A DNA stretch of 64,000 nucleotides. It comes from Streptomyces sp. TLI_171 (GTDB lineage: Bacteria > Actinomycetota > Actinomycetes > Streptomycetales > Streptomycetaceae). Positions within the stretch are counted from its first letter, which is position 1, and the number at the start of each line of letters is the position of its first letter. A program made the translations under genes and the position numbers. Location of the stretch: NCBI RefSeq assembly GCF_003610255.1, contig NZ_RAPS01000001.1, positions 5,669,001-5,733,000 of the forward strand, read 5' to 3'. A model generated the notes under the pieces. The model made no database searches, was not told the DNA's origin, and saw only the letters and a list, made by a program, of their open reading frames with translations. Of the stretch, positions 26,687-34,838 are shown piece by piece.

Positions 26687-27325
26687 TCAGGCGCGGTGCT
26701 TCAGGTCCTCCAGGGTCACGGCACGGCCGGGCAGCGCGGACGGGGCGGAGTGCGTCCGCAGGCCGTCCAGCAGGAGCTGCAGGTGACGCCGGACGTGCGG
26801 GTCCAGGTCGAGGCAGCCGAAGCCGGGGAGCGGTCGGGTGAGCTGGGCCATGGCGACCACCACGTCGCCGGCGCCGACGTCGGCGCGGAGCAGCCCGTCG
26901 CGCTGCGCGCGGGTGATCAGGTCCTCGGTGACCTGCTTCATCTCGGCGCGCGCTTCGACGAGTTCGGGGTCGTTGGGGTCGACCGAGTCGGACAGCAGGG
27001 GACAGAGCGCGCCGATCCGTTCGTCGGCCGCGGCGAGCACGAAGCGGCTGAAGGCCGCGAAGGAGTCGGGCTCCTCGGCGGCGGCCGCGTGCGCGTGGGC
27101 GACGATCCGCTCCATCACGGCGAGCGAGACCTGGTGGATCAGCGTCCGGCGGTCGGCGAAGTTGCGGTACAGCGTGGCGTTGCCGACTCCGGCCCGGCGG
27201 GCGATCTCGTCCAGCGGGGCCATCGCCCCGTACTCGACGAACGCCTCCCGGGCCGCGGCCACGATGCGCGCCCGGTTGCGGGTCGCGTCCGCGCGCTGGC
27301 GGGGAGCTGCGGCGACAGTGGTCAT
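26687..27325 (-). CDS. TetR/AcrR-family regulator of the MFS gene
   Basis: 212 residues with an N-terminal HTH (AREAFVEYGAMAPLDEIARRAGVGNATLYRNFADR, about 26-65) and a variable ligand-binding domain. It precedes the MFS efflux gene on the same strand, the usual layout of a drug-sensing repressor and its pump. Two copies of GGGGAG-N3-CTCCCC at 27359-27414 in its promoter suggest autoregulation; I see no copy in the 125 bases before the MFS gene, so the two genes may be transcribed together. Confidence 0.88.
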   Translation of the reverse strand: MTTVAAAPRQRADATRNRARIVAAAREAFVEYGAMAPLDEIARRAGVGNATLYRNFADRRTLIHQVSLAVMERIVAHAHAAAAEEPDSFAAFSRFVLAAADERIGALCPLLSDSVDPNDPELVEARAEMKQVTEDLITRAQRDGLLRADVGAGDVVVAMAQLTRPLPGFGCLDLDPHVRRHLQLLLDGLRTHSAPSALPGRAVTLEDLKHRA

Positions 27326-27358
27326 GGTGTGCTCCCTTCGAGCGGCGGTGTTCGGAGT

Positions 27359-27414
27359 GGGGAGCGACTCCCCGGTTTGTTGCGGACAGATGACTAAACG
27401 GGGAGTAGCTCCCC
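27359..27414. promoter_or_regulatory. Two TetR-type operators upstream of the regulator gene
   Basis: Copies at 27359-27373 and 27400-27414 both read GGGGAG-N3-CTCCCC (spacers CGA and TAG), with centres 41 bases apart, close to four helical turns. Flanking bases (GGTTT after copy 1, AAAC before copy 2) extend the similarity. The region lies 34 to 89 bases before the regulator start and may also reach the divergent gene at 27524. Confidence 0.7.
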
Positions 27415-27523
27415 GGAAATTTCATCATCCGATGTGACCTGCGTCACACCGGTTCCGCCACGGACGGGTGAGCGCCCGGCCAGGTCGCCCGACGGCCGCA
27501 TCCGCGCTGGCCAGGATGGGTCC

Positions 27524-28834
27524 ATGAGCACCGCCAAGCCCCGCACCGAACGCGCCGCCGAGGCCCGGGTGATCGCCACCCGGATCGAGGCCGAGGGCGT
27601 CGACGGCGTGATCGTCGGCTGGGTCGACAACGCCGGCGTCACCCGGGTCAAGACCGTACCCGTCCGCGCCCTGGAGGCCGCCGCGCAGTGGGGCGTCGGC
27701 GCCGCCCCCTGCTTCGACGCCTTCCTGGTGGACGACTCGCTCGCCCCCGGCGGCAGCCCGGTCGGCGACCTGCGCCTGGTCCCCGACCTGGCCGGGCTGC
27801 ACCGCCTGGCCGCCCAGCCCGGCTGGGCCTGGGCCCCCGGCGACCGGTACACCCAGCACGGCGAGCCGCACTCCGGCTGCCAGCGGCAGTTCGCCCGCCG
27901 CACCGCCGAGGCGCTCGCCGAACGCGGGCTGGCCGTGCTGGCCGGCATCGAGGTGGAGTGGATCGTCGACGGCGGCGAGTCGGGCCCCGCGTACGGCATG
28001 CGCCGGCTGATCGGCCACAGCGACTACCTGCGCGACCTGCTGCGGGCCCTGCGCGAGCAGCAGCTGACAGTGCTCCAACTGCACCCGGAGTACACCGAGG
28101 GCCAGTTCGAGCTGTCGGTCGCGCCCGCCGGGCCGGTGGCGGCCGCCGACGCGGCGCTGCTGGTCCGGCAGACCGTCCAGGCGGTCTCGCTGCGGCACGG
28201 GCTGCACGCCAGCTTCGCGCCCGTCACCGAGCCCGGCGGCGTCGGCAACGGCGGCCACCTGCACCTCAGCCTGTGGCGGGACGGTCACAACCTCGGGCAC
28301 GGCGGCAGCGGCCCGCACGGCCTGACCCGGGAGGCCGAGGCGTTCCTGGCCGGGGTGCTCGCGGAGCTTCCCGCCCTGCTGGCGCTCGGCGCGCCGTCCG
28401 TCGCCAGCTACCTGCGGCTGGTCCCCGGCCGCTGGTCCGGGCCGCACCGCTGCTGGGGCCTGGAGAACCGGGAGGCCGCGCTGCGGCTGATCACCGGATC
28501 CGTGCCCGAGCAGGCCAACGCCGAGATCAAGTGCTTCGACGCCGCCGCCAACCCGTACCTGGCGATCGGCGGCGTGCTCGCCGCCGGCCTGGCGGGCCTC
28601 GGCCGGGCGCTCCACCTGCCCGCCGAGACCACCGGAGACCCCGACGGAGCCGCCGAACGCCTGCCCGACTCGCTCGACCGGGCGGTGGACGCACTGCGCA
28701 AGTCCGAGGTGCTGCGCGACGCGATGGGCGAGCAGCTGTGGCGGTCGGTGATCGACGTCCGGGAGGCGGAGATCGCCCGGTTCGCCGACCGCACCCCGGA
28801 GCAGATCGTGGAGGCGGTCCGGTACCGGTACTGA
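27524..28834 (+). CDS. Glutamine synthetase family protein (GlnA-like)
   Basis: 436-residue gamma-glutamyl ligase of the glutamine-synthetase fold. The metal ligands are visible: GIEVEW (E-x-E), EYTEGQFELS (two Glu), and GGHLHLSLW (His). Arginines of the substrate site (PGRWSGPHRCWGLENREAALRL) and the NAEIKCFDAAANPYLAIG end are kept. The Tyr adenylylation loop of GlnA1 is absent, so it is more likely one of the GlnA2-4-like proteins that glutamylate polyamines or other amines. The ATG at 27524 is preceded by AGGATGG; divergent from the TetR/MFS pair. Confidence 0.82.
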   Translation: MSTAKPRTERAAEARVIATRIEAEGVDGVIVGWVDNAGVTRVKTVPVRALEAAAQWGVGAAPCFDAFLVDDSLAPGGSPVGDLRLVPDLAGLHRLAAQPGWAWAPGDRYTQHGEPHSGCQRQFARRTAEALAERGLAVLAGIEVEWIVDGGESGPAYGMRRLIGHSDYLRDLLRALREQQLTVLQLHPEYTEGQFELSVAPAGPVAAADAALLVRQTVQAVSLRHGLHASFAPVTEPGGVGNGGHLHLSLWRDGHNLGHGGSGPHGLTREAEAFLAGVLAELPALLALGAPSVASYLRLVPGRWSGPHRCWGLENREAALRLITGSVPEQANAEIKCFDAAANPYLAIGGVLAAGLAGLGRALHLPAETTGDPDGAAERLPDSLDRAVDALRKSEVLRDAMGEQLWRSVIDVREAEIARFADRTPEQIVEAVRYRY

Positions 28835-28963
28835 CGGTCCGTCAGACAGTCTGTCGGCCCGGCAGATCCGGCTCGGCGTCTCCTGGAGCAGGGCCTCCGC
28901 GGAACGGGCTCCGGATAGTCCGCGTCGCGGCCGGCTTCGACGGGGCTCCGCGACCTTCCGGGT

Positions 28964-29596
28964 TCAGCGGCGCGGGCGCTGCCCGGCGCCGCGGCAGATC
29001 GGGCACGCGCGGCCGCCCCGGCACTCCCGGCAGGTGGCCCGGCCCTCGGTGGGGCCGATCACCCAGGTGACGCCGCCCGTCGTCCAGCCGCGGCCCCAGC
29101 ACTCCTCGCACCGTCCCAGGCCCTCGCACTCGGGGCAGAGTTCCCACCCCGGACGGACGTCGCCGGGGGAGAGCAGCGGCTCGGGGCGGACGAACTCCTC
29201 GGCGCGGTGCAGCACCATCGGCTCGGTCTCGGCCCGGCACAGGGTCAGGCCGCGCCGCGGGTGGAAGTGCAGCCGGAGTTTCAGCCCGTCGCGCTGGGCG
29301 TGCAGCACCACCGCGCCGGACTCGCTCCGCTCCCGGGTCAACTGCCAGTCGGCCAGCAGGGCTTCGGCCCGGGCCGGCAGACCGGGGTCGTTCGGCGGCC
29401 GGTCGAAGGCGACCTGCCGGTAGTGCGCGAAGCTCAGCGGGTTGCCCCAGGCGACGATGTCCGGGTGCTCGGGCAGGGCGGCGGGCGGTGCCTGTCCCGG
29501 GGCCAACTCTGCCAGCAGCGCCGCGAATTCGGCGAACAACTGCTCGCCGCGCCGCCGCAGTTCGGCCCGCGCGCCGGGTATCTCCTCGCCGGTCAT
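28964..29596 (-). CDS. Hypothetical protein with DnaJ-like zinc-ribbon tail
   Basis: 210 residues, no signal or membrane segment. The first 140 residues are an unrecognised soluble domain. The last 65 carry four CxxC pairs in the style of the DnaJ central zinc finger: CPECEGLGRCEECWGRG and CRECRGGRACPICRGAG, enough for two zinc ions. There is no J domain, so it is not a chaperone in the usual sense; a protein- or nucleic-acid-binding role is possible. The ATG at 29596 is chosen because upstream codons lack coding bias. Confidence 0.65.
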   Translation of the reverse strand: MTGEEIPGARAELRRRGEQLFAEFAALLAELAPGQAPPAALPEHPDIVAWGNPLSFAHYRQVAFDRPPNDPGLPARAEALLADWQLTRERSESGAVVLHAQRDGLKLRLHFHPRRGLTLCRAETEPMVLHRAEEFVRPEPLLSPGDVRPGWELCPECEGLGRCEECWGRGWTTGGVTWVIGPTEGRATCRECRGGRACPICRGAGQRPRR

Positions 29597-29761
29597 GGCC
29601 CCCCGCCTCGATAGCACCGTCAGCCGGTCCGGGGCGTCCGGGTGGTGCTCGGAGCGCGCCGGGCGAGCCGATTGTAGGCGGCCTCCCCGGGCCCGCCGCT
29701 CCCGGGGAGGCCGGGCGGAGGACCGCTCGTCTATCCTCGTCGTCGGCCGAAGGGGGCGGGG

Positions 29762-30349
29762 ATGTTCTGGATCGGGCTGGTGCTGTTCGTAGTGGTGGGC
29801 GGCGAGTTGGGGGCGGTGGTCTCGGGGGCGACCAGGCTCGGGGACGGCGGGGTGGGCCGGTTCGTGATCGGGGTCAACCTGGTCCCGTGGACGGGGCTGG
29901 TCGCGGGTGCGATGGTCTTCGCGGGCCGGCGCAGCCGGGCCGGGCTGCAGGTGGTGCAGGGCCCGATGTCGCCGGCCCTGGCCCGGGTGGAGGCCGCCCG
30001 GGCGACCGGCGACGGCCCGGAGCACCTGGTGCACCTGGATCTGACGGTGGCCCCGAAGGGCCGCGGCGCGTACCGGGTGAACGCCGTGGCCCGGGTGAAC
30101 GTGATGGACCTGTCGGAGTACCGGGCGGGGCGGACGCTGGACGTCAGCCACGACCCGGAGCGGCCGTGGCGGGTCACGGTGCCGGGCCGGCAGACCGGGG
30201 CTGTGCAGGTCCCGCTGGACACCGCTCCGGAGAGCACCCGGGAGACCGCGCCGAAGCCGGTCCCGGCGTCCGCCCGCGGGCCGCTCCTCGGCTGCCTGCT
30301 CGCCGTCCTCGCGGGAACGGCCGGGTACCTGCTCATCTGGGGCCTGTGA
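29762..30349 (+). CDS. Hypothetical membrane protein
   Basis: 195 residues that I do not assign to a named family. Two N-terminal membrane helices (about 2-22 and 34-54), a cytoplasmic or outside beta-rich domain of about 110 residues (DLTVAPKGRGAYRVNAVARVNV), and one C-terminal helix (ARGPLLGCLLAVLAGTAGYL). The ATG follows a GGGGGCGGGG stretch. It stands alone. Confidence 0.6.
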   Translation: MFWIGLVLFVVVGGELGAVVSGATRLGDGGVGRFVIGVNLVPWTGLVAGAMVFAGRRSRAGLQVVQGPMSPALARVEAARATGDGPEHLVHLDLTVAPKGRGAYRVNAVARVNVMDLSEYRAGRTLDVSHDPERPWRVTVPGRQTGAVQVPLDTAPESTRETAPKPVPASARGPLLGCLLAVLAGTAGYLLIWGL

Positions 30350-30446
30350 GTGCCGAGTTCGCGGGCCGCCCCGGCGGAGCGCCGTGGTGGGCGGCGACTG
30401 CGCCAACTCCCGGACGCCGTCCGCGTACGCATGGTACGAAGATCGG

Positions 30447-31007
30447 ATGACTAGCTACTGGACGGGTGAACGGGTCCGCCTGCGGGCGGTGGAGCCGGAC
30501 GACGGGCCGCTGCTCGCGCGGCTCTCGGCGCAGGAGGAACGTCTCGGGGACGCGCTCAACCCGCCGCGCTCCGCCGAGGGCTGGCAGAGCGTCGCCCGGG
30601 AGGGCGCCACCGCCGACCCGACCGGCGACACCTACCAACTGGTCGTCGAATCCCTGGAGGAGAAGGTCGCGGTCGGTTCGATCGGCGTCCACCGGGCCGA
30701 CTCGCGCAGCGGCTGGTTCGAGTACGGCCTCACCATCGCCGAGGAGCACCGCCGCCGCGGCTACGCCACCGAGGCCGCCCGCCTGGTGCTGCGCCACCAG
30801 TTCGAGGAACGGCGTCACCACAAGGCCACCGCGCGGGTCTTCGCCCACAACGAGGCCTCGCTGCAGCTCCAGCGCCGGCTCGGCTTCACCGAGGAGGGCC
30901 GCCTCCGCCGCCACCTGTTCGTGGCGGGCCGGCACGTCGACGTGGCGCTGTTCGCGTTCTTCGCGGAGGACTTCTTCGCCAAGTACGGCGGCCCGACCCG
31001 GCCCTGA
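30447..31007 (+). CDS. GNAT acetyltransferase, RimJ/RimL type
   Basis: 186 residues with the GNAT acetyl-CoA site at EYGLTIAEEHRRRGYATEA (R-x-x-G-x-A) and the AHNEASLQLQRRLGF C-terminal motif. Related proteins acetylate ribosomal protein N-termini or small amines; the substrate is not known. The ATG at 30447 matches the family start (MTSYWTGERVRLRAV); an upstream in-frame start at 30384 would add 21 residues without coding character. Confidence 0.85.
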   Translation: MTSYWTGERVRLRAVEPDDGPLLARLSAQEERLGDALNPPRSAEGWQSVAREGATADPTGDTYQLVVESLEEKVAVGSIGVHRADSRSGWFEYGLTIAEEHRRRGYATEAARLVLRHQFEERRHHKATARVFAHNEASLQLQRRLGFTEEGRLRRHLFVAGRHVDVALFAFFAEDFFAKYGGPTRP

Positions 31008-31057
31008 CCCCTCCTGCACGTTTCTGCACGTTTTCGGGAACGCGTGGGGAACGGAGA

Positions 31058-31087
31058 CCGCCGGGGAGCCGACAGGCGCCCCGGCGG
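31058..31087. terminator. Candidate terminator between GNAT and NUDIX genes
   Basis: Nine-base arms (CCGCCGGGG and complement) around a 12-base loop, between the convergent stops at 31007 and 31180. No U-tract, as is common in this group. Confidence 0.5.
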
Positions 31088-31179
31088 CCTGCGGACCGGG
31101 AGAGCCGCCCGGGTGACGGCGCGGTCCGCTGCCTGGCCGGCCGGAAGACACCCGTGGCCCGGGGCCGCAGCCGGGGGCC

Positions 31180-31854
31180 TCAGCGTTCCCGGGCGCCGGC
31201 GAACGGGCCGTGCAGGGCGGCCCACTGGAGCAGCAGGACGGTCTTGCCGTCGGCGATGCGGCCGTCCCGGGTCATCGCGAGCGCTTCGGCGAAGGGGAGT
31301 TCGAGCACCTCGATGTCCTCGCCGTCGTCCTCCAGGCCGCCGCCGGGTCCGGTCCGGTCGGCGGGACGGTAGGGGGCGGCGTAGCAGTGCAGGCGCTCGG
31401 TGACCGAGCCCGGGCTCATGAACGCGTCCACCACCAGGGTGAGCGGGCCGAGCCGGACGCCGAGCTCCTCGGCGCTCTCGCGGCGCACCGCGGTCTCGGG
31501 GTCGTCCTCGTCGAGCAGGCCGGCCGCCGCCTCGATCAGCATGCCGTCGGGGTGCCCGTTGACGTAGGCCGGGTAGCGGAACTGGCGGGTGAGCAGGACC
31601 ACCCCGCGTTCGGTGTCGTACGGCAGGACCGCGGCGCCGTTGCCCCGGTCGTAGGTCTCGCGCTGCTGGGTGGTCCAACGGCCGTCGCGGCGGCGGTAGT
31701 CGAAGGTGGTGCGGCGCAGCACGTGCCAGCCGCGGGAGGTGAGTTCCACCTCGCGGACCAGGACGTCGGGGTTGCGGCGCAGGTCGCGCCCGGCGCGGTC
31801 GAGGCCGGTGCGGCCGCGGTGGTCGGGGGCGTCGACGCCGGGGCGGGCAGTCAT
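31180..31854 (-). CDS. NUDIX hydrolase, NudK/ADP-ribose pyrophosphatase-like
   Basis: 224 residues. The Nudix box reads GLLDEDDPETAVRRESAEEL followed by G (G-x5-E-x7-REuxEExGu, with Arg-Glu-Ser-Ala-Glu-Glu). The N-terminal half (FDYRRRDGRW, QRETYDRGNGAAVLPYD, QFRYP) matches the NudK group that cleaves GDP-mannose or ADP-sugars. Its ATG overlaps the TGA of the preceding gene (ATGA), so it is coupled to the nucleoside-transferase-like gene. The substrate is open. Confidence 0.85.
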   Translation of the reverse strand: MTARPGVDAPDHRGRTGLDRAGRDLRRNPDVLVREVELTSRGWHVLRRTTFDYRRRDGRWTTQQRETYDRGNGAAVLPYDTERGVVLLTRQFRYPAYVNGHPDGMLIEAAAGLLDEDDPETAVRRESAEELGVRLGPLTLVVDAFMSPGSVTERLHCYAAPYRPADRTGPGGGLEDDGEDIEVLELPFAEALAMTRDGRIADGKTVLLLQWAALHGPFAGARER

Positions 31855-32240
31855 GCGGCCCGCTGCGGTGCGCGGTGCGGGAGTTCGGAGACGTCGTGGT
31901 AGACGGGGAGGCCGCGGCGGCGTGCGGTGGCGACGTCCTGGTCGGCCCCGGTGGACTCGCCGGGCAGGCGGAGCACGGCGTCGCAGTGGGCGAGCAGCCG
32001 GTCGGCGGCGGGGTAGAGCACCTGCTCGGCGAGCGGGTCGGTCGGCCCCGCGCCGGCGGAGTGGAGCACCGGGAGGGCGATCCACTCGCCGATGACGGGA
32101 AGGTGGCCGGCGGCGAAGACGGGCCAGGCGGCCGCCTCCAGCCGGGCCAGGTTGGCGGCCATCGCCTGCGGGTCGCCGTCGGTGCCGGAGCGGTACGGTC
32201 CGGCGATCAGGACGAGCATGGGTGCATCGGTGTCGGTCAT
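31851..32240 (-). CDS. DUF4406 / nucleoside 2-deoxyribosyltransferase-like protein
   Basis: 129 residues with the IAGPYRSG start typical of the nucleoside deoxyribosyltransferase-like fold, a WPVFAAGHLPVIGEW segment, and CDAVLRLPGESTGADQDVATARRRGLPVY, where the small SxGA loop binds nucleotide. Close relatives handle nucleotides or NAD-derived substrates. The ATG follows a TATCGT -10 box by eight bases, so translation is probably leaderless. It is cotranscribed with the NUDIX gene and divergent from a DeoR regulator. Confidence 0.75.
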   Translation of the reverse strand: MTDTDAPMLVLIAGPYRSGTDGDPQAMAANLARLEAAAWPVFAAGHLPVIGEWIALPVLHSAGAGPTDPLAEQVLYPAADRLLAHCDAVLRLPGESTGADQDVATARRRGLPVYHDVSELPHRAPQRAA

Positions 32241-32290
32241 GGTCGGCTACGATACACGCAGAAACGTGAAGGAACAGGAGGGAGCAAGCA

Positions 32291-33049
32291 ATGCTCGCTG
32301 CGGAACGGCGCGACCACCTGCTCGGGCTGCTGGCCCGCGAGGGGAAGGTGGTCGCCAAGGAGGTGGCCGCCGACCTGGGCATCTCCGAGGACAGCGTCCG
32401 GCGCGACCTGCGTGACCTGGCCGCGGAAGGGCTCTGCCAGCGGGTCTACGGCGGGGCGCTGCCCGCCTCGCCCGCCGTGGTCGGTTACGCCGAGCGGCAG
32501 TCCGTCACGCCCGGCGGGAAGCGCCGCGTCGCAGCGGCGGCCGTCGCCCTGGTCCGTCCCGGCAGCACGCTGATCCTGGACGGCGGCACCACCGCGCTCG
32601 CGGTGGCCGAACTGCTGCCGCCGGACCTCCACTGCACCGTGATCACACACAGTCCGACGGTGGTCGCGGCCCTGCTGGAACACCCGCGGGCGGAGCTGTT
32701 CCTGCTCGGCGGACGGGTGTTCAAGCACTCCGCGGTGGCCTGCGGCGCGGCGGCGGTCGAGGCCGCCCAGAACGTCTCGGCCGACCTCTGCCTGCTCGGC
32801 GTCACGGGCGTCCACCCGGACGCGGGCCTGACCACCGGCGACGCCGACGAGGCCGCCATGAAGCGCGCCCTCGCCGCCCGCGCCGCCGAGACCTGGATCC
32901 TCGCCTCCGCGGAGAAGATCGGCGCCGCCTCCCCGTTCCGGGTCCTGCCCTGGGACCGGATCACCGGTCTGATCACCGACGCCGATCCGGCCCACCCCGC
33001 CCTGGAGCGCCTCACCGCGGCCGGCGTGGAGATCCTCCCGGCCCGCTGA
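32291..33049 (+). CDS. DeoR/GlpR-family transcriptional regulator
   Basis: 252 residues. N-terminal winged HTH (RRDHLLGLLAREGKVVAKEVAADLGISEDSVRRDLRDLAAEG, about 6-47) followed by the DeoR sugar-phosphate sensor domain with LDGGTTALAVAELLP and the C-terminal DADP segment. Such proteins usually repress sugar or nucleoside catabolism. The 50-base gap to the divergent DUF4406-like gene includes CACG-N6-CGTG (32255-32268), a possible operator. RBS AGGAGGGAG sits 9 bases before the ATG. Confidence 0.87.
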   Translation: MLAAERRDHLLGLLAREGKVVAKEVAADLGISEDSVRRDLRDLAAEGLCQRVYGGALPASPAVVGYAERQSVTPGGKRRVAAAAVALVRPGSTLILDGGTTALAVAELLPPDLHCTVITHSPTVVAALLEHPRAELFLLGGRVFKHSAVACGAAAVEAAQNVSADLCLLGVTGVHPDAGLTTGDADEAAMKRALAARAAETWILASAEKIGAASPFRVLPWDRITGLITDADPAHPALERLTAAGVEILPAR

Positions 33050-33100
33050 CCGCCGCCCGGGCGCTGGATCCCGCCGATCGGCGCGGCACGACGGCCCGGG

Positions 33101-33523
33101 TCAGCTCGTCGCGTCCCGCGTCAGGACGACCACCGGGATCCGGCGTCCGGCCCGCTCCTGGAACCCCGCGAAGTACGGGGTGTGCGGCAACTGCCGGGCC
33201 CAGAGCCGGTCGTGTTCGGCGCCCTCGGCCACGGACGCGGTGACCGCGAAGCTCTCCGCGCCGACCTCGACCCGGGCGGCCGGGTCGGCGAGCAGGTTGT
33301 GGTACCAGCCGGGGTGGTTCGCCCGGCCCCCGTTGGCCCCGAAGATCACCAGCCGCCCGCCGTCCTCCAGGTAGGTCACCGGCATGACGCGCGACTCCCC
33401 GCTGCGGGCGCCGGTGGTGGTGAGCAGAAGCAGCGGCACGCCGGCGAAGTCGCCGCCCACCACCCCGGCGGAGGAGCGGAATTCGTCGATGACCAACTGG
33501 TTGCGCTGAAGTCGTTCTGACAC
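33101..33523 (-). CDS. Deazaflavin (F420)-dependent nitroreductase-family protein
   Basis: 140 residues of the Ddn/FDOR split-barrel family. The signature LLLLTTTGARSGESRVMPVTYLEDGGRL is trimmed here to its pattern: TTGARSG with Ser/Arg contacts to the F420 phosphate, then NHPGWYHNLLADP and a PYFAGFQ end. It probably uses F420H2 to reduce quinones or nitro compounds; the physiological substrate is unknown. The start is a GTG at 33523. It converges on the DeoR gene. Confidence 0.85.
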   Translation of the reverse strand: MSERLQRNQLVIDEFRSSAGVVGGDFAGVPLLLLTTTGARSGESRVMPVTYLEDGGRLVIFGANGGRANHPGWYHNLLADPAARVEVGAESFAVTASVAEGAEHDRLWARQLPHTPYFAGFQERAGRRIPVVVLTRDATS

Positions 33524-33599
33524 GTGGACCCCTCTCGGGAGTCTCGAACCGACGGAGCGTCAAGCACGCTACGCGCCGACGGGCTCGCCGCGCATCCGG

Positions 33600-34046
33600 T
33601 CAGTGCGGGACGTGCTGTCCGCCGAGGGTGCGCAGGGTCTCGGTCAGGGCGGTGCGCTGGGCTCCGGTGAGGCCGGCGGTGAGGTCGGCGTCGGCGGCCT
33701 CGGCGGCTTCGGCGCAGCGGGTGAGCAGGTTCCGGCCGTGGGCGGTGAGGGTGAGGACCTGGCGGCGGCGGTCCTCGGGGTCGCGGACGCGTTCGACCGC
33801 GCCGAGCTCCTGCAACTGGTCGGCGAGCGCCACGATCAGGCTGGGGGCGACGCCCAGGCGGGTGGCCAGCTCCTGCTGGGAGGCGGCGGATCCGGCGTCC
33901 AGCGCGGCGAGCAGCCCGGCGTGCTTGGGCTTCAGGCCGAGCGCGTCGACCCGGGCGGCGAAGCGGTCGGAGGCCAGGGCGCCGAGGGTGCCCAGGTTGA
34001 AGACCAGTGTGGCGCGCAGCGCGGCTGCTCCCTTGACATCGCTCAT
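33600..34046 (-). CDS. MarR-family regulator
   Basis: 148 residues with a winged HTH (SQQELATRLGVAPSLIVALADQLQELGAVERVRDPEDRRRQVLTLT, about 63-108), typical MarR length. The ATG at 34046 is chosen over an upstream in-frame start at 34133 that would cross the operator. The divergent genes at 34106 and 34453 are the likely targets, through the palindrome at 34052-34076. Confidence 0.87.
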   Translation of the reverse strand: MSDVKGAAALRATLVFNLGTLGALASDRFAARVDALGLKPKHAGLLAALDAGSAASQQELATRLGVAPSLIVALADQLQELGAVERVRDPEDRRRQVLTLTAHGRNLLTRCAEAAEAADADLTAGLTGAQRTALTETLRTLGGQHVPH

Positions 34047-34051
34047 GACGA

Positions 34052-34076
34052 GAATGATACCGTCCCCGTATCGTTC
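34052..34076. promoter_or_regulatory. MarR operator in the divergent promoter
   Basis: Inverted repeat GATAC-N7-GTATC, extended to GAAYGATAC on both sides, in the 59 bases between the MarR start and the membrane-protein start at 34106. Another GAATGATTC lies at 34083-34091. Position and symmetry fit a MarR dimer. Confidence 0.65.
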
Positions 34077-34105
34077 AAAGCTCGAATGATTCAGGGGGAG
34101 ATGGG

Positions 34106-34456
34106 ATGGATGTTCTGCTGGCGGCCAACGCACTGGCCGCGCTGGCGAGTGCGGGATCCAGCGTGGTGGGGGTGTGCAGGCCCGGCCTCGGGCTGCCCGC
34201 GGGTGAGCCGGTCACCCTCGGGACGCACGTCTACGTCCGGGCCTACGCGGGCCGGGCCCTTCCGTTGGGAGCGGCGACCGCGGTGGCGGCGGTGGCCGGC
34301 GGCGCGGCGGTCGCCTGGCCGCTGCTGCTGGTGTCCGGGCTGGCGCAGGTCGCGGACTCGGCTATCGGGTTCCGCCAGCGCAACCTCGGCATGGCGTTCG
34401 GCGCCGGCGCGTTCGCGGTCCTGCACCTGCTCTCCGCCCTGGCGGTGGCCCGGTGA
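34106..34456 (+). CDS. Small membrane protein (DUF4267-like)
   Basis: 116 residues with about four hydrophobic helices and little else. Probably an integral membrane protein of the DUF4267 kind; no function is known. The ATG follows a GGGGGAG box. It ends in a GTGA overlap with the next gene, so the two form a pair divergent from the MarR repressor. Confidence 0.65.
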   Translation: MDVLLAANALAALASAGSSVVGVCRPGLGLPAGEPVTLGTHVYVRAYAGRALPLGAATAVAAVAGGAAVAWPLLLVSGLAQVADSAIGFRQRNLGMAFGAGAFAVLHLLSALAVAR

Positions 34457-34731
34457 ACGGCCTGACCGCGGTCGACGTGCTGGCCTTCGGCGCGGAGCTG
34501 GCGGTGTACGGGGCAGCCGGCCGGTGGGCGTGGACGAGGCCCGGCCGCCCCGCGGTCCGGTTGCTGGTCGCGGTCCTCTCCGTGGCCGGACTCGCCGTCC
34601 TGTGGGGGCAGTTCGCGGCCCCGACGGCCGACCGCCCGCTGCACGGCGCCGCCCGGGCCGCCTTCGAGCTCTGCTGGTTCGGCGCGGGCGCCCTCGCCGG
34701 GTGCCGGGCATGGTCCGCGCGGCGGCGGTAG
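34453..34731 (+). CDS. YrdB-family (DUF2568-like) membrane protein
   Basis: 92 residues, three to four hydrophobic helices, with the family-like FGAELAVYGAAGRWAW start and an internal WGQFAAP segment. The GTG start overlaps the TGA of the previous gene. Role unknown; regulation by the neighbouring MarR protein is inferred from layout. Confidence 0.65.
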   Translation: MNGLTAVDVLAFGAELAVYGAAGRWAWTRPGRPAVRLLVAVLSVAGLAVLWGQFAAPTADRPLHGAARAAFELCWFGAGALAGCRAWSARRR

Positions 34732-34838
34732 CCGGCCCGAAGGCCCGGCGACGGCGCGCCGCCGCGCGGAACGCCGTGCCGGCCGACCGGTCGCGGTGAC
34801 AGGATGGCGGGCCCGTTCGTGCCGAGGAGTCAGAACCC

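Noticed and set aside
28831..28858. Nested short palindromes after the glutamine-synthetase-like gene
   Set aside because: Stems of 5 to 7 bases with almost no loop; too weak to call a terminator.
31014..31036. Direct repeat of CTGCACGTTT
   Set aside because: Only two copies in the 3' region of the GNAT gene; likely chance.
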